Positions 53,070 through 64,000 of a stretch of 64,000 bases of DNA are shown here, piece by piece. Position numbers and translations under genes: made by a program. The stretch spans positions 124,001 to 188,000 of the forward strand of contig JABVXV010000027.1 in assembly GCA_013365325.1 (NCBI GenBank), read 5' to 3'. The notes below the pieces were generated by a model. That model made no database searches. It was given only the letters and a program-made list of their open reading frames with translations, and was not told the origin of the DNA. Within the stretch, counting starts at the first letter, position 1, and each line of letters opens with the position of its first letter. The DNA comes from Dipetalonema caudispina (Eukaryota > Nematoda > Chromadorea > Rhabditida > Onchocercidae).

Positions 53070-54600
53070 ATACGATGCACAAATTACTGAATCAAACAAA
53101 AAAAAAAAGGAATTCAATAGTTATAAATAATTCAGCAACTCAACTAACAAATCAACAAGCAAAGGGAAAAACTTTCATGGTTACAGTCTTTATTAAAAAA
53201 ACGAGGTCAATTAACAGATTACACACTAATGATAAGGATGCTAATCATGCAAGCACAATGAAAAGGATTATAGAATCTATATTATGGTGAAGAAGGATGT
53301 TATTGGAAATTCAGAAGTCGATTGGGGAAATTTAGAACTTAATGAAGATAATTAACATCCAATTTATCTCCCAAGATACAATCATATAACCGAAATCTTC
53401 ATACAAGGGCAACATGAGGAACTGTATTATGCCGGGATATCATGCCGGGATTGCCCATACACTTTTAGAATTGTAAACAAAATTCTGAATACCCAAAGAT
53501 AGAACAGAAATCGAGCAGTATTGAACAAATATATGTTGGAAAGCAAAACCATTCAAGCTACCGGTTATGCCTAATCTTCCAGAAATTCGAGTCAAACGAT
53601 CTCGAACAATCACACATGGTAGATTGGATTATCTGAATCCTCTATCAGAACTAATACAAGCATAACTAAAAGATGGATAGCTGTCATGTTTCACAACGAG
53701 AGCGGTGCACTAAAAATTGGTAGAAAATTTTTCTGTCGAAAGTTTTCTGCACATACTAAGAAGATCCATTGCCCGACGAGGTTATCCTAAATCAATCTTG
53801 AGTGATAATGTTAGATGATTCCAATTAAATTTCAAAACCATTATGGAACAAAATAGCAAACTAACAAATATCCTAGCAAACAAGAAAATGATCTAAAATC
53901 CCATGGAGTGGAGGAGTTTATGAAAGAATAATTGTCTAACCAAAAAGGCAATAGGAAGAGCACTGGTAGAAAGTTATTGTAAGAGAAGGAATTAATTATT
54001 CTAATAATGGAAATAGAAGCTATACTGAATACCCGGTCTTTAATTTAGGCAAATTTTGAAGACTACGTAATCATACGCTCAATTGATTTCATCTCGTCTA
54101 ATACCTTTCTAATTACCTCAACTGCTAAAGATAATGATCAGGAAGAATTTACTCCTTACAAATTAAATACCAAAGAAAGACTTACTGAATATTCATCAAA
54201 TTTTCTCAAAGTCATGGATACATTTTGGGAAATATGGCGAAACAATTATTTAACTAATCTGAGAGAATGAACTCAAAAGGAACACACTTCTATGAGAAAT
54301 GTAGAAGCAAGAAATATCCCACAAGGAAGAAATCTGTGTTAATCAACAAACCAGAAATTCCCCGCGATATGTGGAAATTAGCCAGGAGGAAGCGATGAAG
54401 AAGCAAAAAAGGCTATAATAAAAATGCCACATTCAATAGACTAGTTAAATTTATTGTATCGCCCAGAAATTAACGATATGAACTTAAGAATTCAGTCACC
54501 AACATTTGAGAAAACAATGCAGGAAATCGAACAAGAAGAGGAACCCATTGTTTTGAGAAGTACAAAAGGACAAATTCCAGCAGAAATAACCTAACAAAAC
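53070..54600 (+). mobile_element. Degenerate BEL/Pao LTR-retrotransposon, integrase region
   Basis: Translated fragments in all three plus frames match, in the right order, the conserved blocks of BEL/Pao integrase: the zinc-finger region with its HEEL-type motif near 53410, a segment containing KPFKLP and a linker near 53550, the catalytic-core block ending ILSDN near 53800, the PWSGG-type block near 53900, and the C-terminal WEIWRNNYL block near 54230. Frameshifts and stops separate them, so the copy is dead. No reverse transcriptase was recognised to the left. The family transposes through an RNA intermediate and is common in nematodes. It sits in the gap between the protease and PUF genes. 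Confidence 0.75.
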
Positions 54601-54606
54601 TTCGCA

Positions 54607-54789
54607 ATGGCTAAAGTATACTCGAATATAATACTCTTCACGACACTTCTACTGTTCATCCTATTAAGGGTCTTAATTTCCTTCCTTTGGGAATGTCGCG
54701 AACAGTCTTCAAGTAAATCAATACTGAATTCTTTTACAGCAAGGATAATGTTAATGATAAGTAATAGACAATATTCCGCTACTGCATGA
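54607..54789 (+). pseudogene. Possible env-like fragment of the retroelement
   Basis: An open frame of 60 codons starts just after the integrase C-terminal region. It begins with a hydrophobic leader-like stretch after MAKVYSN. Some nematode BEL elements carry an env-like gene at this place. The frame is short and followed by interrupted sequence to about 55260, so this is a position-based inference. Confidence 0.3.
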
Positions 54790-55290
54790 AAGCCTGATTA
54801 AAAACAAATTTAATAAATCCTTCAAAGATTACAAGTTATGGAACTTTCAAATGGCTAGTCACGCTTCTGTTTTGAATGTCTTTCTCACTGGATCATGCCT
54901 CCTTGTGGACAGTTAACAAGAGATCACTATTAATCGAATCATTGTCTCAAAAAATTTGTAAAATCTGCAAGTCGTTAAAAGTGGCAGTTGAGGAAGGAAA
55001 ATCAGCCATACCTCATGCAAACTGTTATTGTTGCATCTAACTTTTATCAAGCGTGCGATATGTTGTTCAAAATTACTTCAGCTTGTTTTGGACGTTTACC
55101 GCCTGAAATGGAAGGACAATTTAATGAGTGAGTACTTATGCACCTGCTCAAAGTGGGCTTATGGCGTAATCTTCCCTTTCCTGTATTTGCCAAGGAAAAT
55201 TGAGATTTCTATTACAGGAATCCAACGAACCGTTAAGATGTTTGAACTAAATGTATAGTCGACAGGTCTAAAATAATCTGAATGTGATAC

Positions 55291-56062
55291 TGTCACATCA
55301 AAAAACTTTATTAACACTACAAATTATACACAAATTGAAAATGACAGTCTGCGCGCTTGGAAAGCATTGAATGAATAGCTTAATCCATACAATAACTACA
55401 CCATAATACAGATACAAGAAACATGTTGAAGATATACAGCTATAGGATTAAAGAAGGACGATCGTTGCCATCCCCTACAAAACTAGCTGTACAGTAACTG
55501 AAAGCGAAGGGCAATAACCGGCAAGACTGACAACACAACGAATGAAAGCTGGAAGCTAACACTAATACAAACTGCAAAACAATGCTTGCAAAATAATTAA
55601 AACGATAAATATGAAATTTTAAAACACATGTATGAAAAAAGCAAGAACTGGAAACTAATAACACAAGATTCACAAAAAAAATTGAACATTAGGCACTTGA
55701 CAAAGTGATGTGGATAAAACGTCCCATAATTATCCGCGAAAATGCTGCTCTACACGCTCTTGGTGAATTAACTGTGATAATTTCGATCAAACAGCACACT
55801 GTAAAAAAAAGTAGTGTTTCTAATTCCTCTTTAATAAATACTGCTTCAAGTCAACTTGATCTGCTGAAATAGACCAATGATTCCCTCTCGCCTCTTTTTC
55901 ACTACACTCTCTACTATCTCTCCCTCTTCTTTCGAGCCCAAACAATCAAGTCCAGGAAACAGAAACTTCCTTTCCCCAAGTAATCGAAATCTCAGGATAA
56001 CCCACAATCTTGCTAATATTGAACTTCAACAATCTCTAACACTTCTATTCAAGACGAAATAA
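55291..56062 (+). mobile_element. Possible LTR followed by a gag-like start
   Basis: TGTCACATCA at 55291 could be an LTR start. AATAAA with an A/T-rich tail lies near 55830-55850, where an LTR polyadenylation signal would be. A 61-codon open frame from ATG 55877 to 56062 is Ser/Asn/Pro-rich (containing SSFEPKQSSPGNRNFLSPSN) and looks like the start of a BEL-type gag, ending in a stop. The order integrase, env-like, LTR, gag would mean two copies meeting, or one LTR shared. This was not confirmed by a second LTR copy. Confidence 0.3.
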
Positions 56063-56266
56063 AAATTGATATTAAAAATAGTTTGGTAATCTGACCTTTG
56101 TGAATATCGGTAAATTTAAATCAATCCAAAATTAGAACTCCAGCTTTTTTACGATATTTATGAGATTGTAAAATCCCAATAATTCGGTCTAAAACGTAAG
56201 TTGTTGAACCTATTGAAGTAAGATCACAAATTAATCTGTTGATAATTAGAAAACTAACAACAATAA

Positions 56267-59200
56267 TTAAAGCACCTGTTTCATTTTTTCGATTATTTTT
56301 TTACCAGATGAATATCTCAAGAGCCGAGATTCATGTCGAGAGATTCGTTCAGACAGGCGAGCCAGCCATATCAGGTCACCTTCACGTCTATCATCGTGTA
56401 CGTCAATTGATACGTTAATCATTGTTTGTACAACATAATTGCCATACTGATCAAATAACATTATATCGAGAGCATCACGCCCTTTACTGAAAATGTTTAG
56501 ATTGATATCATAAGGCTCCTTGTAGTTTAACTCGACTGGAATCACTAACAGTCTAATTGAAAGATCAATAATTAAAAGGAATGGTTTGAAGACGGTATAT
56601 GCCTTCAAAGAAGCAGTGCATAGAATGCTGCGATAAGGGACTATGTTGATGATATTTAACTCCATGCTTGTAAAATTTACTCATTATGTAAGACTTATTA
56701 ATCTTTTTGTGGCTACATAAAATGATTAATAAGTAGTTAAAAATTGTTAGTTTAAAACACCAAATTAGAGAACTAAACTCACTCATCCTTGACATAACCA
56801 TCAAAGATTTCACTCATCAAACAATGCAGTAGTTTTGGCGATGCGTGTTTCAATGACTTTTCGACGACATGAGAAGCGAACTTTTCTTGTGATAATGTTA
56901 GCACATTACTTCTGTAAAGAAAAATAAAGTTTCTCAACAATGAGAAGAAAGATGTGGGCAAGAAGAGGACTGGTCAATTAAATATTTCTAATCTTTGATA
57001 TAAAGAGCAAGACGATAATATTAAAGTTAACATTTTATCTATCAAATTCCTTACTTTCGTTCTTGTAGAAATCTTTAGATCTAATTTCGATTAGGGTAAC
57101 AACCTCCCTCCTATGTAATATTATTTGCAAAGTTTGTTCATGACGCACCAACTGACGAAAGACGTACAAAATGGCATGCTTAATAATGTAGTCTCGAGCT
57201 TCAGGATGGAACTCCGACGTGATGACGTGCTGCATGACATAGTTCGCAAATTGATGATCTATAAACTCAATGCAGTTTTCTGTTAGTCGTCGCAGAAGTT
57301 TATTCAGAAGTCGTCTTGCTGCCTTGAATTCATTTGGAGTATTGGCATAGCGTGTGGTACATGCTGATATTTCAAGCTCCTAAGAAGTTTAGTAAAATGA
57401 ATAATATTTCGCATTACTACTCGCTAAAATTAAATTTAAATTAACTGTTCCGAAGGGAACCAAAATCCTTATTCTCGCTGAGATTAGCACAGTTAATTTC
57501 TACCAAAATAGGATTTTACCTCCAAAGCAGATTGAATGACGCGGCATCCATATTTGTTTTGAACAACTTGCTTGAAATTCTCTTTCGAAAGTGTAAGCGC
57601 TATCACGACAAAGCTATATTTTGTCGGTGGAAAAAGAGCAAACAATTTCTATAAGAATTTTTTTGTATTTGAAATGAATTCAGATTTGATAAGTTAAAAA
57701 GATAATACATGTCGAAAAGCTGAAATCCCAAACAAACCTGCAAAACGTGGGTAGCACAGCTATCAACTGCTAGGAAGCATTCCGATCCACTGAGCTTATT
57801 CAGAAGTTCGACTCTATATCCGAAATCAAATCTTTCGAAAATACGCTGCATGATTCTACTTCCATAACGGTTTGAGCACATTTTGACCACTTTATTTGCC
57901 ACATGCTCGGCGACTCTAGCTTGTTCTATACCGGGAAATGCTTCCATTGCGATCTTCTACAATTAAGGTAAAATGTTATTTCGCTTACTCTCACTTAAAA
58001 TAGTTGCATAGCTTACCTGAATGATGAAATTTCCATGTGGATCATTGCAGAACCAGTCAAATCCACCTCTTTCGAAAAGATAATCAAACATCATTTGACG
58101 AACCGCCTGAGAGCTTTTTGCAAATTCTTCTTGTACAAATCTAAACAGATACTGATTGTTCTTTTCGTCAAAAAATGAAGCACTCAGTATCAAGACCAAA
58201 CATTTCGTTCAGATCTCACCGGCTGCCTTTTTCGTCTTTGCCGAAATTTGCAATGCAACCCGATGTCAGCAGGTAGAACAATGTCGGCTGCATTACTTCA
58301 ATATTGTTGTTTAAGCCATGGCTAAAGATATCAACAGTTATATTGAGTTGTAAATTTTAATCACACAGCAAGTGAAAGTTATCAGTGAAGTATGAAACAA
58401 ACCATTCGTAGCTATCCCAATATTCACCATTTCTCAAGTTGTTGATATGTGACACTTCGCACTGTTGTACACAGCTATCACAAGCCATCTAAAAAAGAAG
58501 AGAGCATTGTCGTTACTATAATAGCCCGAGAAAATTTTTTTAGGTATATAACCTAAGACGAAAAACTGAAACAATTTCCTTTTCATAATTCATAATTGAC
58601 TTGAAATTTATAGTTATTTTATGATTCAGTTGGTGCGACCATAGTAATAAATTTTGAGGATTTGTGATGACTTACCAAAGTTACGAAACGACAAATATAG
58701 ACCGGAATTAGATGCTAAATGGATACAGTGAGATAATTTGACTTCAAAGTCCAGAGTCGTATTCTATAGAAGTTATTTCTCACTTGTATTTGACCCATTA
58801 ATTTTAGTATGCAGTCTATATGCTTTCAGGAATTTCGAGTACAGTTTCTTATACAGGTGATAAAATAGAGAAATATTGGAGAATGCGAGAAAAACGCTTT
58901 AAAAGTATCTATCAAACCATGAAGACATTTGCTTACTAGCCAGCTTCAGAGGAAATAGGCCTGATCCTAATGCCTTAAATACAACAGTTAAAAAAACTGA
59001 AACAGTTAAATTGCTCACATCATGGGCCTCCTTCGTATGACTGATGTCTAACTTTTATCCAGCATTCAGTCGCACTGTCCATCAAAAAACAGTACTGCGC
59101 TGTACAAGAGCCCTTGTAAACACGATGCACAATCATTTATATTTAACTCTATGAAAAAAAATTATGACCGTTATTTATCAGTCACTGTTCATCAAGTATT

Positions 59201-59821
59201 CCATACTTACCAGTTGATGTTCCGCTGGATTTGTGTAAGTGTAACTCGAACTGTCAGTGTACTGGCTACACGGAGAACACCAGTGCGTCTCATTAATCCC
59301 ATTTTCTTTATCACTGACCTGCAATTGCGTTGTCTCAAAAAATGTAAATAGCATATATCTTGTATGGAGGCATCTTCAATTAAGTATTATGGTGATTACG
59401 AATAATCATAACTACACAGAACAACTAACCGTGATAGATGATATGCTCTGGCATAGCTGATCTGTAGCAGCATCTGTACCCATTCGTTCTAAAATAATCA
59501 ATAAAAAATATGAGTAAGGAATCTTATTTCTCTTCATAATGATTATGTCCAATAGATTATATCAGAGTAGGCCAACAGCAGGAAGTAACCTTGGAAGGTC
59601 ATAAAAGCTAGATAAAGAGTATATATAGCCTGAGCTTTTTTTTCCCAAAATTTAGGAATAACTTAATTGAATCTAAGTTTAAGAGATCTATAAGGATGAG
59701 GACAGAAAAATATGGAATAGGCCATACTAGAGGACAACATATCCATACCGTATTGCGAATAAATGTCTTGTGAGGGCTGGAAATTGTACTGAACTGATGA
59801 AATCGTTGTTGTTTGCTGCAT
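56267..59821 (-). CDS. Pumilio/FBF-family (PUF) RNA-binding protein
   Basis: Eleven exons in consistent phase: 59821-59749, 59488-59430, 59318-59211, 58488-58403, 58321-58220, 58140-58017, 57956-57738, 57648-57520, 57379-57168, 56911-56783, 56486-56267; about 486 aa. The first three exons code a Ser/Thr/Gln-rich N-terminal region. The rest is a full eight-repeat PUF domain with recognisable cores: GSRFVQ, HGNFIIQ, YGSRIMQ, ATHVLQ, YGCRVIQ, FANYVMQ, FASHVVEK and YGNYVVQ. PUF proteins bind UGUA-containing 3' UTR elements and repress or destabilise mRNAs; in nematodes they often control germline stem cells and the sperm/oocyte switch. The start ATG at 59821 is the first in a frame whose exon ends in a good donor; further 5' exons cannot be excluded. 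An alternative start is the ATG at 58488, directly after TTTTTTAG. Its 3' end faces the retroelement remnant. Confidence 0.92.
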
Positions 59822-60292
59822 TTCTTCACTAGCACACCAATTACAATTCCAGCCCCTGTTGCTTTAGCTTGCAGCTGAAATTATGGTTGTATCTCAAAAG
59901 CATGTGGCAGTAAAATGTTTACGATAACTTTCAATAGCTTCTAAAAGGATTTGAATAACAGAAAAGTTGCAAATATCTCCTCGAGACTTCTCGACATTAT
60001 CCCTAGCTGCGATACTGCTTGGAATCGAGCTGAAATGCATACTGTCACGGAAAGAATGATAACTGAAGTGGAATGATAAATAAATGGGTTAAAGAAAAGA
60101 ATAAAGTAGAAAGAAGTACAGAGTGAAGGGAGCTCTCGGGAACTACTGAAAAAGCGCAAATGACCACAAGAATTATGAACTGATCGAAAGGTAGGTAACC
60201 CCTTTGACCTTTATGACTCCTTGAACCAGAATAGACTATACAACTCGTTTAATTTCTAACAACCTCTCTTCTCTTCCTTGCACAACCAATAA

Positions 60293-60408
60293 ACATGCAG
60301 ATGAACCATATAAGTTTAGATCGCACCGCTTAAACGTGCAAATTCTGCGTACCCTTCACATAATATGAACGTACAGATGAGGCGTATAAGTCCAGATCAT
60401 ACCTTAAG
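60293..60408. repeat. Imperfect duplication, 76-base spacing
   Basis: A segment of about 40 bases starting ACATGCAGATGA at 60293 recurs as ACGTACAGATGA at 60369, both continuing with a TATAAGT..AGATC.-.ACC pattern. Identity is partial, so this is an old duplication. Confidence 0.7.
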
Positions 60409-60540
60409 CTACAGATTTCTATCTGTAGATAACATATATGTGCAAGAAAGATACTTGCGTGTGATACTCACTGACGCTCACTTATGATGACACGAAAATC
60501 GCGCAAAAACGAAAGCTTTCTGAGTGATAGCAATGAATGC

Positions 60541-60615
60541 CTACGTGCAAAATACGGATCTTTAATTGAATCTACGTGCAAAATACGGATCTTCAATTGA
60601 GTCTACGTGCAAATA
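60541..60615. repeat. Tandem repeat of a 31-base unit
   Basis: CTACGTGCAAAATACGGATC starts at 60541 and 60572, with a third partial unit at 60603. The two full copies differ at only two positions or so, so the duplication is recent. It lies about 540 bases upstream of the coiled-coil gene start. Confidence 0.95.
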
Positions 60616-61139
60616 AAGAGATTTTATGGTCTTTAGAATATTATAAAAAATTCGTCCAAAATTGCTGTTTGATCATTTGGAATTGCTTCCCTTTTAATTT
60701 CTCACGTAGCATTGTTGATGTAAAGTTGAAAGTTTAGATTTAAGTATATCATCACTTCGTAAGTTGTTTACTCTTCGGTTTCATTGTATACGCCGTGATG
60801 TTTTAATTTTTTTGAAATATTAAGAGTGACCTTTTCTAGAAGATTCTTCTTTTTATGAATTTGAAAAGTTACATTGAGATTTCAAGAACGATGATACCAT
60901 TTTTATATCTTGAATTTGTAATTAATCTTGCTCTTGATGTTAAATAAGATTGTGCACGAAGAAAGTTTTATAATGTTTGTCGTCCAATTTCATGGTAGAA
61001 TTTCTTCTCAAATAATCCTCAGTTTGACTGCATCACTGTTCGTCATTCATTGCTATGGTAGCTTTATCTCAGACAGAATTGTATGCTCTCACTGATAACG
61101 ATTAAATCTTACAAATCTTACTGAGTATCAAGATTAGCT

Positions 61140-64000
61140 ATGGATGTAACTGTCAGCGAACTATCTGCCCAATCGAAACAGAACGACAGAGCACATCCAA
61201 TGCATCTTGCAGCAGAACTATTCAAGAAACGCAAGAAGCTGCTCAAAGAGGTTTGCATACCTCTTATGACCAAAGAAATTGTTTGAAATCTCAAATTTTG
61301 TCCACATATCAAATTCTAAACAAACGAAATTAATTGTGGAATCATTTTAGAGAGCAGCTTTTGCGGAAGCAGAAGGAAAGATGTGGGAACATCCAAAAGC
61401 AATCCTTGCTCAAAATATCGATGATGAAGAGAATCTGAAGCAATCACGTCGAGCATGCAAAGAAATTTCTAAACAGTGTGGTTTTTGATTTCAAATTAAC
61501 CAACATCTTTTAAGGACTAAAAATTATAGTCACAGTTTTTTGACAAATTTCTGGAGGTAGCACAATTCATAGTCCTTTTTCATATGTTGAGCAGTAGGAA
61601 ATCTATTTCAGACTTCATCGCAATGTCAAAGGTCTGCAATTAATCGATATGCGTTTCGAGACAGCTTCAGAGCTCATCAAGACAAGTTTGATATTTTTCT
61701 AAAATCTGTTGCTGTTATTGATGTTTATGCAGTCGAGAAATCCAAAGTGAAATGAAATACCAGTCGCTGTCATTTCATTTTGCTGTGTAGATTAAGGAAT
61801 ACATGGAAATTTTTTAAGTCATGGATACGGTAGAAGTGACAAGCAAAGCCAACAGCTTAAGTATCGAAACTTTCAATGCCCGTTTTGATGCTCTCAAGAT
61901 TTTTGCTGAAAATGACTGTGAAGCTATGCAGGAAAAGTGTATGTTCCAACTGTCTCTGTTTTTTCGTAATGCTTTAAAGTTGTAAATGTCAGTTCATGTC
62001 TGATGAGAATTGAAGTATCAGACAGCATTCCATACTTTTCTGCGTTTTGATGTATATTATACTCACGGCAAATAGTAGTTTCATAAATGAACAAACACTT
62101 AAAGCGAAATATAAAATGAAATCAATGACTCAACTGAGAAAAGCAAAAGTTTCTGCGAAGTGAAAAGATGTCGGCGGTAGTTATCGATACGTTTTATTTG
62201 ATTTCGATCCGAGCTCTTTAACTGGATAAGAATTGGTTTTTCCAGTAGGGAAAAGCGCAAGAATCGATGATGCTTTAGTTGAACTGCAAAATGGCCTAAA
62301 TCGTCTATTACGTCATAAAAGTCTAGAAGAACGGGCCGAACGTCTGCGGAAGATGCGAGATGATAGAGAACAGCAATTGAGAATGGAACATGAGGAGCTG
62401 CTGAATCGTGTTACACTGTTGAAGTCGAATCTTGGTAAATGAAATTGATATATAAAATTTTAAGAAAGCTCAGAATTGTAGCCTCAGTTAACGCATCGAT
62501 TAAAGTAGACAAATCACCAAGGAAATTAATATGGTTTGACATGTTAGGCCTCATTTCATACTTCCTAGTACGGCCAGCTTTCGCTGGAAAGTTTTCTTGT
62601 ACCCAAGGCAATGGATAAAAATTCAGCAAAGTCACTTCTAAAAAGCAAAAGCTATCTATGCTAGTTAAATTAATGTTATTTCAAGTAAATATACTATAAT
62701 TCCAAATATTGGTGCGATTTTCAGTGATGAAGAATTCTACATATCAGCAACTTGAACAACAATCTCGTGAGGCGGAAATGGAGTTGGAGAACATATTATC
62801 GGCTGACATCGTTAATATTCAACTTTAAATGAAAACTTGAAAAGACAGGATCTGATGACAAAGTATTTCAACAAGTTATGAATGACATTTCATGTTTTTT
62901 CATTTGATCATTTTAAAGGAAAATTTGGATGAAGTTATGATGAAGGAGAATGAGCTGCAGCAACAACTGCATGCGTATTCTCAAGAATGTGATGAAGCTG
63001 TGGTTGAGTTAGCAAAATTGGATGAGCAAAATGAAAAACTTATGGATAAAGAACGGATGCTTGATGAGAAAGTAAGTGCATTAATTAGCCAGTATCGCTC
63101 TAAATTTTACCGCTACCATTATATTCCTAACGTTAGCATTTAAATTATGTATGAGATTTCAAATAAATTTCTAAGTTCTTATGAATGCTTCGTTTTTCAA
63201 GTTATTTTGCAGATCATAGTCTTAAAAACAGAATTGGAGAATCTGACAGCACTTAAGAGAGATGACCCTGAAATTATCTCGTTACAGTATAAAAGTATTC
63301 GTGAAAATCTACAGGTTTGTTAAGAAGTTTTGCATTTTTGTAGTTTTCATTCATTCCGGTCTCACTGATCGCCTGCACGAATAAATCGTATGTTACAGGC
63401 AAAGATGAATGAAAAGGTGAATGCGTTGCAAGGTGAAGTCAAACGAATGCAAACAGAAGTGGATTATTGGGAAAATGAGTATGCTTCTTTAATGATGTTT
63501 CTCGGTGATGGGCAGCATGACTGGTCAAAGGAGATTGAAGATGCAATTGCCAAAGGGAGACATCTGGAAGAAATGATAACTTCAGAAAGAAAGGGATCTG
63601 CTGCTCTTCGCAACAAAAGGATGGAAGTTGATATCGAAGTAATATTTTTTACCAATATCGGTAGTTAGAAGTAACAGTTCACAGTTGTCTCAGTATTAGA
63701 GCATGGATGTGGAGTTTCTTACTCTTATATATTCATTATCCTTATAGTAGGAGAATTTTAAACGTTAAAAATATGCATATTGCATAATAGAAATAATCGA
63801 AAATATTGAATTTCTGGCAAGTCCACTTCTAGCTATTGTACTTCCGAAGAGCTTCGGCATTATTTCTAATGAAATTTCAACTTAGTGTTGCAGAAGTATA
63901 TAGGTTTATATAGGTTTGTTTGAGTTCTCGCTGTGTGTTTAACTTTTTCGATGGGCTTGTTTAGGAAACATTTTACCCTGACGTTCCAGAACTTGATTTC
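61140..64000 (+). CDS. Unrecognised coiled-coil protein, 3' end beyond window
   Basis: Ten exons in consistent phase: 61140-61250, 61351-61475, 61612-61685, 61819-61938, 62246-62434, 62725-62810, 62919-63071, 63213-63314, 63399-63638 and 63965 to the window edge; at least 412 aa, incomplete at the C-terminus. The N-terminal 70 residues are basic (ELFKKRKKLLKE). From about residue 150 onward the protein is Glu/Lys/Gln/Leu-rich with heptad-like spacing (LEERAERLRKMRDDREQQLR, ELQQQLHAYSQECDE), interrupted near residue 350 by a WENEYASLMMFLGDGQHDW segment. This is the look of a cytoskeletal, centrosomal or kinetochore coiled-coil protein, but I recognise no specific family. No signal peptide or membrane segment. 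The start is the first ATG of the frame; earlier exons are possible. Confidence 0.75.

Larger units (their letters stand above)
59822..61139. other. Divergent intergenic region
   Basis: Between the divergent PUF gene (minus) and the coiled-coil gene (plus), so both promoters should be here. It contains two tandem duplications, at 60293-60408 and 60541-60615. No other element was recognised. Confidence 0.5.

Overview
The window is AT-rich nuclear DNA from a nematode. Most likely it is a spirurid/filarial worm: genes are cut into many small exons with TTTCAG-type acceptors, several start codons sit just after a splice-acceptor-like AG (the pattern of spliced-leader trans-splicing), and the HSP12-type small heat-shock protein and BLI-3-type dual oxidase are nematode forms. 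No prokaryotic gene organisation is present. All exon models were built by hand from reading frame, splice sites, exon phase and remembered family sequence; no search was run.

Left part (1-20,128): gene-poor. It holds one unrecognised minus-strand gene (about 8500 down to 1958) of short exons in long introns, found because its exons keep phase and are richer in GC than their surroundings. Two more short candidate exons lie upstream of it. The rest is AT-rich with homopolymers and microsatellites.

Centre (20,129-34,305, plus strand): a complete 26-exon dual oxidase (BLI-3/DUOX type, 1513 aa). On the minus strand follow a 2-exon HSP12-family small heat-shock protein (37,186-36,224) and a 12-exon ERp72/PDIA4-type protein disulfide isomerase (43,987-40,065). 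In C. elegans the dual oxidase crosslinks cuticle tyrosines, while PDIs fold secreted proteins such as collagens; a shared cuticle or secretory-redox role for these neighbours is only an inference.

Right part: an RBR-like RING protein with membrane segments and no visible IBR domain (46,308-48,999, plus); a secreted trypsin-fold serine protease (51,757-49,554, minus); a broken BEL/Pao retroelement (integrase region about 53,070-54,600, possible env-like and LTR/gag pieces to 56,062, plus); an eight-repeat Pumilio/PUF RNA-binding protein (59,821-56,267, minus); and the start of an unrecognised coiled-coil protein that runs off the right edge (61,140 to beyond 64,000, plus).

Main points for a second look: the unrecognised gene at 1.9-8.5 kb, the RBR-like protein with an altered catalytic motif, three probable GC-AG introns, a perfect 24-bp hairpin inside a protease intron, degenerate EF-hands in the dual oxidase, and a readable PUF recognition code.
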